This document shows positions 26,699 through 32,180 of a stretch of 32,180 nucleotides of DNA, in pieces. The stretch spans positions 1 to 32,180 of the forward strand of contig JAFGVM010000007.1 of assembly GCA_016937995.1 (NCBI GenBank). Reading direction: 5' to 3'. Origin of the DNA: Candidatus Delongbacteria bacterium (GTDB lineage Bacteria; UBA4055). A model generated the notes under the pieces. The model had not been told where the DNA came from. It ran no database searches and saw nothing but the letters and a program-made list of their open reading frames with translations. Positions within the stretch are counted from its first letter, which is position 1, and each line of letters starts with the position of its first letter. The position numbers and the translations under genes are program-made.

Positions 26699-27918
26699 TG
26701 ATGAGATCGATATTTGCAAACATATTGAGGGTTTTGGCAGCACTTTTGATCATGGTAAGTTTTTTATCCTGTTCTAAAGTAAGTAATGACGGTGATCTTA
26801 TTACTTCAGTAAAAACAGGTCATTTCATTGTGAGTATCACTGAAACCGGTGAGATCAGAGCTAAAAACTCGGTTGTAGTTACCACACCCAATACATTAAG
26901 ATCAACAGCCAAAATACTTGAAATAATACCGGAAGGCTCTATCGTTAAAAAAGGTGACTTTCTTTTACAATTTGATGCCGAGAATGTACTGCAGGAAATT
27001 GAATCAATACAGACTGAACTTGATGGATTAAATTCCGACCTAGAAAAATCAGATGCCAACCACCAGTTTCTTATATTACAGGCTGAAATAGATCTTGAGA
27101 ATGCTGAAACAAGCTATAAATTAGCACAAATGAGATTAAAACAGATAGAGTTTGAATCCCAATCCAGACAGGAGGAGGAGAAGTTATCATTCAAAATATC
27201 TGAAAATAATTATACCGAGATCAAAGAAAGATTAAAACTGCAAAAAATAACAAATGCATCTGAAAGGTCTGCTTTGATGTCAAAATTTAAACGTGTGAAA
27301 CTTAAACTGGAACAGAAGCAGAAGGAGTTGGATAATCTTAGGATCACAGCTCCTGAAAATGGTCTTGTTGTATATTCTAAAGTTTGGAAAGGTTCCAGAT
27401 GGGGCAAACTTCAAGTCGGAGATACTCCATGGAGAGGTCAGGCTTTAATAGAATTACCGGATCTGTCTGAAATGGAGATAGAGACAAGTGTGAACGAGGT
27501 CGATATTTCAAAAATAAATTTAGGGATGAAGGTAAATATCCAGCTTGATGCATACCGTGAAAAGACTTATTCAGGTGAAATATCAGATATCGCCCGTCTT
27601 GCAAGAACTTCTGACCTTGATGAGGATATTAAGATATTCGATGTCACTATCAAAGTTATCGGAGCAGATGATAAAATGAAACCCGGAATGACATCAAAAT
27701 GCGATATCATCATAAAAGAATATGAGAATGTTGATTATTTACCTGTGGAAGCTCTTTTTACCGAAGATTCTTTGAGTTTTGTATATGTGAAAGATAAGAT
27801 CGGATATCATAAAGAGTATCTTGATATCATAGATAAAAATGATATAAACGTAGCTATAAAAAGCGGATTGAAAAATGAGGATATTTTTCTATACAATCCG
27901 GAAAATGGAAAAGAATAA
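26698..27918 (+). CDS. HlyD/RND-type periplasmic adaptor lipoprotein (MacA-like)
   Basis: 406 residues. A signal with FLSC at about 22-25 suggests a lipidated protein in the inner or outer membrane. Residues 45-95 form the first lipoyl half (EIIPEGSIVKKGDFLLQFD), 97-220 are a long coiled-coil hairpin, and the second lipoyl half follows (LRITAPENGLVVY), then a beta-barrel with VDISKINLGMKVNIQLDA. The family links an inner-membrane ABC or RND pump to an outer-membrane channel. No pump or channel gene is nearby, so it may serve a partner encoded elsewhere. A second ATG follows the first directly. Confidence 0.85.
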   Translation: MMRSIFANILRVLAALLIMVSFLSCSKVSNDGDLITSVKTGHFIVSITETGEIRAKNSVVVTTPNTLRSTAKILEIIPEGSIVKKGDFLLQFDAENVLQEIESIQTELDGLNSDLEKSDANHQFLILQAEIDLENAETSYKLAQMRLKQIEFESQSRQEEEKLSFKISENNYTEIKERLKLQKITNASERSALMSKFKRVKLKLEQKQKELDNLRITAPENGLVVYSKVWKGSRWGKLQVGDTPWRGQALIELPDLSEMEIETSVNEVDISKINLGMKVNIQLDAYREKTYSGEISDIARLARTSDLDEDIKIFDVTIKVIGADDKMKPGMTSKCDIIIKEYENVDYLPVEALFTEDSLSFVYVKDKIGYHKEYLDIIDKNDINVAIKSGLKNEDIFLYNPENGKE

Positions 27919-27921
27919 TTT

Positions 27922-28296
27922 ATGATATTTGGAATCGGCACAGATATAATCCAGATCCACAGAGTTCAAAAAAGTATTGAAACAATACCCGGTTTTACTG
28001 AAAAGATATTTTCTGCGACTGAGATAGAATATTGTCAGACCAAGAAAAACAAATATGAACATTTTGCAGCGCGTTTCGCTGCAAAAGAGGCTTTTTTTAA
28101 AGCAATTGGTACCGGATGGAGAGGCGGTTTGGCGTTTTCTGAGATCGAGATTAACAATGATGATCTCGGGAAACCGTTCATTAAACTTTACGGCAGATCA
28201 AAGATTTTTGCAGAAGAGAACAAATTTGAACGTATTCATTTGTCTATGACACATATACAAGAACTCGCTCAGGCATTCGTAATAATTGAGATATGA
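27922..28296 (+). CDS. acpS: Holo-[acyl-carrier-protein] synthase
   Basis: 124 residues, the normal AcpS length. GIGTDII (4-10) gives the Mg-binding Asp8, and RFAAKEAFFKAIGTG (51-65) gives Glu56 and the family signature. MTHIQELAQAFVIIE at the C terminus matches the SH-E.AAAFVV ending, with the usual Ser-His replaced by Thr-His. It transfers 4'-phosphopantetheine from CoA to ACP in the cytoplasm, needed for fatty-acid synthesis. It sits 3 bases after the adaptor gene, so it is co-transcribed with it, likely without a functional link. Confidence 0.95.
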   Translation: MIFGIGTDIIQIHRVQKSIETIPGFTEKIFSATEIEYCQTKKNKYEHFAARFAAKEAFFKAIGTGWRGGLAFSEIEINNDDLGKPFIKLYGRSKIFAEENKFERIHLSMTHIQELAQAFVIIEI

Positions 28297-28417
28297 TCTG
28301 TTCCCGAATTTATTTTTAACTAAATAACTCCTTTTTTACTCTTTCTATTTTGACAATATCTTTTTATATTCACTAGCCCGTAATTATCTATGAAACTAAA
28401 ACTTCCGAGGGGATCCA

Positions 28418-29528
28418 ATGCTCGATAATATTAAATCTTTACTGCCTGAAACTCTATCCAGATTTGATAATATCAGGAGGCATCTTTGATATTGAACAAT
28501 ACGAAGAAGCTATTTTAAAACTGGAACAAAAAACCCTGGAAGAAGGATTTTATTCAGACCGTGAAGGAACAGAAAAGGTTTTCAGCGAGATCACACAAAA
28601 AAAATACTGGGTGAACAGCATTAAAAATGCGTCACAGCTTAAAGATGATATAGAAGCTTTTTTTGAAATGCTTCAGGATGAAGAGGAAGGATCACATTCA
28701 GAAATAATTGAAGAGTTAAGTGAGAATTTTGAAAATTTCTTAAAACTTGTTGATGACATGGAATTAAAGGGAATGCTTTCCAATCCCGAAGATACTAAAA
28801 ATGTTATTTTCACTATTCATTCCGGTTCCGGAGGAACAGAAGCACAGGACTGGGCTAACATGATCCTGAGGATGTATACAAGATATTTTGATGCCAATGG
28901 TTTTAAATACAGTGAAATAGAATTTTTACCGGGTGATCTTATCGGGGTTAAAACAGTGACTCTGGAAGTTACAGGTGAATATGCCTATGGATTCTTAAAA
29001 TCAGAGACAGGTGTCCACAGGCTGATAAGAATATCTCCTTTCGATTCAGCACACAAAAGACATACTTCGTTCGCATCTGTATATGTTATGCCCGAAGTTG
29101 ATGATATCGAGATAGTTATTGATCAGAAAGACCTGAGAATAGATACTTACAGGGCATCAGGAGCCGGAGGGCAGCATGTTAATAAAACAGATTCTGCAGT
29201 CCGCATTACCCACGTACCATCAGGTTTGGTTGCCCAGTCTCAATCCCAAAGATCTCAGATGTTGAATAAAGAAGCAGCTATGAAAATGCTTAAAGCAAGA
29301 CTATATCAGGAAAAACTGGAAGAGGAAAAAGCAAAACTATCAGAGATAGAGGATAATAAAAAAGAAATATCCTGGGGCAGTCAGATAAGAACTTATACAT
29401 TTCATCCTTACAACCTTGTAAAAGATCACAGGACCAACCTTGAAGTGGGAAATGTTCAGGCGGTCATGGATGGTGATCTTGATAAATTTATAAAAACGTA
29501 TTTACTTAAATTCGGCTCGTTCGGATAA
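28418..29528 (+). CDS. prfB: Peptide chain release factor 2 with programmed +1 frameshift
   Basis: The ATG at 28418 (GAGGGG at 28407-28412) opens a 23-codon frame ending in CTT TGA at 28484-28489. Skipping one base (T28487) continues in the frame of GAT 28488 to the stop at 29528, giving 369 residues, the usual RF2 length. The site has AGGAGG (28475-28480) 3 bases before CTT, as in E. coli. SPF at 206-208 (recognises UGA and UAA) and GGQ at 250-252 (peptide release) are present. The longest single frame starts at an artefactual TTG at 28464. A TTGACA at 28350-28355 may be the -35 of its promoter, but I see no good -10. Confidence 0.96.
28475..28490 (+). promoter_or_regulatory. prfB programmed frameshift site
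   Basis: AGGAGG, a 3-base CAT, the slippery codon CTT, then TGA and T. When RF2 is scarce the ribosome pauses at TGA, the internal Shine-Dalgarno pairs with rRNA, and the CTT tRNA slips forward onto TTT. This makes RF2 regulate its own synthesis. The base after TGA is T, where E. coli has C. Confidence 0.93.
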
Positions 29529-29558
29529 AATTAAAATTTTAAAACAAAAGGAAAAAAA

Positions 29559-30032
29559 ATGATCAACGAACAATTCACAGGAATAATTACTTCTGTATCT
29601 GCAGGACTTAAAACAAAAAAACTGGAAGATGGTTCTAAGGTAAAGATCGGTGTTTACAAAGTAAAATTAGCTTCAAATGATATTGATTATGAGTCTATGG
29701 CCAAATTTAATGCTTCAATAAGCTCTACACTGCTCAATATTCAACCCGCACCTTTCCAATCGGTAAATTTTGGTGATCAGAGCGTTTATAATATGAATCT
29801 GCATCTTTCCGGTGAAACAGAAGAGGATGAATTTAACAGGACTGTAGCTGAAGAGATCGCTGATGAAGGTGATGCTTCTTTTGGTCATGTAATGATCAAA
29901 AACCTAACAGTAACTATGAAAGAAAATATACCGACATATATCTTCAGTCTTGAAATACCTATGGTCTCAGAAGCAAAGTTCTTGTTTACTCATTTGAGGA
30001 CCAACATACGTTTTGAGTTTTCAAAGGAATAA
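29559..30032 (+). CDS. Conserved-looking protein of unknown function
   Basis: 157 residues. AAAGGA six bases before the ATG is a clear ribosome-binding site. There is no signal peptide or membrane helix. The sequence has beta-strand-like stretches (FTGIITSVSAG, VYKVKLAS, VMIKNLTVTM, FSLEIPMV) and an acidic middle (ETEEDEFNRTVAEEIADEGD at about 87-106). It may be a small beta-fold cytoplasmic protein. It lies between prfB and the AmrS-type gene and is separated from the latter by 2 bases. I recognise no family. Confidence 0.75.
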   Translation: MINEQFTGIITSVSAGLKTKKLEDGSKVKIGVYKVKLASNDIDYESMAKFNASISSTLLNIQPAPFQSVNFGDQSVYNMNLHLSGETEEDEFNRTVAEEIADEGDASFGHVMIKNLTVTMKENIPTYIFSLEIPMVSEAKFLFTHLRTNIRFEFSKE

Positions 30033-30034
30033 AA

Positions 30035-30898
30035 TTGAAATTTTTCATAGAAAAAGAAAATAAAACTATCCAGTGTTCATTATGTGAACACAGATGTGTA
30101 TTAGCTGAAAATGCTACCGGTCGATGCAGGGTCAATAAGAATATTGACGGAAATCTGGAATGTCTTGTTTATGGTAAACCTGTTGCTGTTCATATCGACC
30201 CTATCGAAAAAAAGCCTTTATTTCATTTTGAAAAGGGCTCAAGAACCTATTCATTAGGCACCTACGGATGCAATTTTAAATGCCAGTGGTGTCAAAATTT
30301 TCAGATCAGTCAGTCAGAAGCTATTAATCTGGACGACCTTTTAATTTACACCCCTGAAGAGATCGTACATAATGCCTTAACCAATAATTGTAGCTCAATT
30401 TCATATACTTACAATGAACCTACAATTTTTTATCCCTATGCAAGAGATATTGGTGTATTGGCAAAAGAAAGGGGATTGAATAATATCTTCGTAAGTAACG
30501 GGTTCCAGACAGAAGAAGTCATTAAAGACATGATAACCTGGGTGGATGCCTGCAATATCGATCTGAAATGTTTTAATGTAAAACAGTGCAAGATATTTAC
30601 CGGTGGTGATCTTGATGTGGTCCTGAGAAATTTAAAACTCCTTGCAAAATCTGATATCCACCTTGAAATTACAACTCTGGTAATACCCGACTTCAATGAT
30701 TCTGAGGATGAGTTAAAACAAATCGCTGATTTCATAGTAAAATTCTTGGGTACCGATGTTCCATGGCATGTTTCAGCCTTCCATCCTGACTACAAGATGA
30801 CCGATAAAACAAGAACATCGAAAGATACGATTTTCCGTGCGATGGAGATAGGTTTAAAATGCGGTTTAAAATATGTTTATCCGGGTAATATTTGGTAG
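30035..30898 (+). CDS. amrS: AmmeMemoRadiSam-system radical SAM enzyme (AmrS)
   Basis: 287 residues. The N terminus has a Cys cluster (C14, C17, C21, C31) typical of this family, followed by GTYGCNFKCQWCQNFQ (75-90) with the radical-SAM C79-x3-C83-x2-C86 that binds a 4Fe-4S cluster. VAVHIDPIEKKPLFHFEKG and SYTYNEPTIFYPYARD are also characteristic. The protein acts with Memo and AMMECR1 domain proteins, here absent; the reaction of the system is not settled in my knowledge. The start is TTG at 30035 with AAAGGA (30023-30028) 6 bases upstream. Confidence 0.9.
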   Translation: MKFFIEKENKTIQCSLCEHRCVLAENATGRCRVNKNIDGNLECLVYGKPVAVHIDPIEKKPLFHFEKGSRTYSLGTYGCNFKCQWCQNFQISQSEAINLDDLLIYTPEEIVHNALTNNCSSISYTYNEPTIFYPYARDIGVLAKERGLNNIFVSNGFQTEEVIKDMITWVDACNIDLKCFNVKQCKIFTGGDLDVVLRNLKLLAKSDIHLEITTLVIPDFNDSEDELKQIADFIVKFLGTDVPWHVSAFHPDYKMTDKTRTSKDTIFRAMEIGLKCGLKYVYPGNIW

Positions 30899-30901
30899 TA
30901 T

Positions 30902-31885
30902 ATGAAATTGAACTTTAACAAACGAAATATCCTGATCCTGAAACTGATAATATCTGTTACGATAATAATTGTGATCTTTTATGATATTGATCCGGACAAA
31001 TTGAAGTTCATTTTCAATAATGCGAATAAAAATTTTATCTTTCTGGCTTTATTATTACTCCCTGTTAATATTTTTCTTCAATTCATAAAGTGGAAATATT
31101 TGATCGGAAAAGTATCTGAATCCAAAACTTCATCAAAATTAATTTTAACTTCTGTGTTTCTCGGTATAAGTTTCGGTTTTATTACTCCTGGAAAAGTTGG
31201 AGAACTTGGAAAACTATTCATCATTAGAAATGTGGATAAACTTAAACTTCTCAGTATGAGCATTCTTGAGAAGATATATGATGTTCTTCCTGTTGTGGTC
31301 TTTGGTGTCATTTCAATTCCATTTCTTCCACATCTATTTTTCACCGATTCATCTTTAATGCAGTTCAATCTTTTGATCGTTACTATGGTCTTTGCTGTTA
31401 TTTTGATTTTTATTTTACTGCATCCGGGTTTGATAAAATTAATTGTAGCATACATTAAAAATAATTTCTTCAAAACAAGTTCAAGATTTGAAAAATTTAA
31501 TGAAGGAATTCAAAATTTCAGTAAAACGAATGCTAGAACACTTTCTATATTTTCACTTGTTTTATTTCTGATTTATACAACACAGTTTGTTCTATTGATA
31601 TTTGCTTTCGGTGACATAGATATTCATTTAGCTTATATCGGTGTCTGGTCGGCTATGCTGATCAAAACATTTTTGCCTATCAGCCTTGGTGATATTGGAG
31701 TAAGAGAAGGTACTGCTGCATATATTTTCGGTTTGCTGAACTTTTCTAAAGAAGCTGCTGTTTCTGCCGGTTTTATGTTGTTCGTTATCAATATTTTGAT
31801 TCCTGCAGCAGTAGGAGTATTTTTAATCCCTTTCGCAAGATTTGTAAAGGGCTATTTGAAGAACGGGAAGGACAAAACTCTTTAA
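30902..31885 (+). CDS. UPF0104/YbhN-type membrane protein (LPG-synthase transmembrane-like)
   Basis: 327 residues with about eight transmembrane segments (first at about 10-28 and 44-64). GFITPGKVGELGKLFIIRN (near 96-114) and LPISLGDIGVREG (near 256-268) are the two paired signature loops. No soluble aminoacyl-transferase domain follows, so it is a stand-alone member, possibly moving a lipid or lipid-linked intermediate across the inner membrane. It is 3 bases after the amrS stop and ends the plus-strand run. Its pairing with AmrS is probably by location only. Confidence 0.85.
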   Translation: MKLNFNKRNILILKLIISVTIIIVIFYDIDPDKLKFIFNNANKNFIFLALLLLPVNIFLQFIKWKYLIGKVSESKTSSKLILTSVFLGISFGFITPGKVGELGKLFIIRNVDKLKLLSMSILEKIYDVLPVVVFGVISIPFLPHLFFTDSSLMQFNLLIVTMVFAVILIFILLHPGLIKLIVAYIKNNFFKTSSRFEKFNEGIQNFSKTNARTLSIFSLVLFLIYTTQFVLLIFAFGDIDIHLAYIGVWSAMLIKTFLPISLGDIGVREGTAAYIFGLLNFSKEAAVSAGFMLFVINILIPAAVGVFLIPFARFVKGYLKNGKDKTL

Positions 31886-31924
31886 CATCATCAAAAAGAA
31901 TTCTCATACTAGATATTATTCCAC

Positions 31925-31953
31925 TTGCAAAATTATAAGTAGTTGAATATATT
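31925..31953 (+). promoter_or_regulatory. Promoter of the terminal small-ORF unit
   Basis: TTGCAA (31925-31930), 17 bases, TATATT (31948-31953). Transcription would start near 31960, leaving about 26 bases before the ATG at 31986. It is the same pattern as the promoter at 12927. Confidence 0.6.
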
Positions 31954-31985
31954 AATATTTTTAGTAAATAATCTATTGTGATAAT

Positions 31986-32120
31986 ATGATCAACGAAGCG
32001 AAAGAAAAATATCTTAAAAAGTTGAATCTGAATAATTACAGCAATAAATACGCATATAACAAAAAAGGTATGGACAAAATAAAAAGTCCGCTTGACAATA
32101 TAAAATTCGATGAAGAATAG
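31986..32120 (+). CDS. Small 44-residue hydrophilic protein
   Basis: The reading frame is MINEAKEKYLKKLNLNN and continues to KFDEE, 44 residues, rich in Lys, Asn, Tyr and Asp, with no membrane helix or signal. It has its own promoter at the right distance (31925) but only a weak ribosome-binding site. The next start overlaps its last 11 bases, so the two could be coupled. I do not recognise it; it could be a small regulatory protein or a short leader. Confidence 0.5.
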   Translation: MINEAKEKYLKKLNLNNYSNKYAYNKKGMDKIKSPLDNIKFDEE

Positions 32121-32180
32121 CAAAACATACGCATATACCACCATTTTGGACGGCTATCCGCAATTAGAGACTATTTCTAA
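32110..32180 (+). CDS. Start of a gene that runs off the window
   Basis: The ATG at 32110 opens a frame (MKNSKTYAYTTILDGYPQ and on) that has no stop in its 23 visible codons. It overlaps the preceding small ORF by 11 bases, a common arrangement in this genome. Too little is seen to name it. Confidence 0.4.
   Translation, partial: MKNSKTYAYTTILDGYPQLETIS

Noticed and set aside
28464-28487. TTG at 28464 as the start of prfB
   Set aside because: It lies in the middle of the real 5' frame. The upstream ATG at 28418 with a ribosome-binding site and the frameshift signal explains the gene fully.
31788-32144. 118-residue frame on the minus strand
   Set aside because: It covers the end of the YbhN-type gene and the whole promoter region of the small ORF, and its hydrophobic look comes from the AT-rich complement of coding DNA.
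1-32180. CRISPR arrays, insertion sequences, phage genes, tRNA or rRNA genes
   Set aside because: I looked for regularly spaced repeats, transposase motifs, terminal inverted repeats and cloverleaf or rRNA-like stretches and saw none. This was done by eye; a tRNAscan or CRISPR search would settle it.

Overview
The window is AT-rich, densely packed bacterial chromosome. The protein styles point to a Gram-negative of the FCB supergroup: a secreted protease ends in a YPNPFNP-type C-terminal sorting domain, an outer-membrane protein carries an NPANLG motif, and there are several F-[IL]-S-C lipoproteins. The readable promoters have ordinary -35/-10 spacing (TTGnnn, 17-18 bp, mostly TATATT or TATAAT). 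They do not look like the TAnnTTTG type of Bacteroidetes proper, so a lineage such as Cloacimonadota, Delongbacteria or Ignavibacteria fits better. This placement is an inference.

Bases 1-4620 (minus strand) hold a compact operon for the cell envelope. In order of transcription it encodes a small coiled-coil protein, a subtilisin-like protease with a sorting domain, a large lipoprotein, and the start of an outer-membrane barrel protein that runs off the window.

Bases 4766-23511 are a surface-glycan locus built from repeated modules. There are four large polytopic GT-C-like membrane proteins, and three of them are paralogues of one poorly recognised family with a TDxGxxLSKxW motif. Around them are four GT2 glycosyltransferases (three of the polyprenyl-phosphate DPM1/GtrB type), one GtrA-type flippase candidate, one UPF0104/YbhN-type membrane protein, an SGNH esterase, two UDP-GlcNAc 2-epimerase homologues (one divergent, one WbpI-like), a nucleotide-sugar epimerase/dehydratase and a methyltransferase. 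A likely mechanism is that GT2 enzymes load sugars onto polyprenyl phosphate, GtrA or YbhN-type proteins help move the lipid-linked sugars, and the GT-C proteins transfer them on the periplasmic side. In the middle sits a single type IV pilin gene with a perfect Shine-Dalgarno sequence and a strong terminator. One of the three GT-C paralogues lies directly downstream, an arrangement reminiscent of pilin-glycosylation loci.

Bases 23524-32180 are a mixed region. They hold a second methyltransferase, then an operon of a secreted protein, a TPR lipoprotein, an orphan HlyD-type adaptor and acpS. These are followed by prfB (with the classical programmed +1 frameshift), an unknown 157-residue protein, an AmrS-type radical SAM enzyme and a second YbhN-type protein. 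The window ends with a short promoter-driven ORF overlapping a gene that continues beyond the edge.

Three genes start with TTG behind strong Shine-Dalgarno sequences. I moved several starts downstream of the longest open frame where promoter, ribosome-binding site or paralogue alignment required it.
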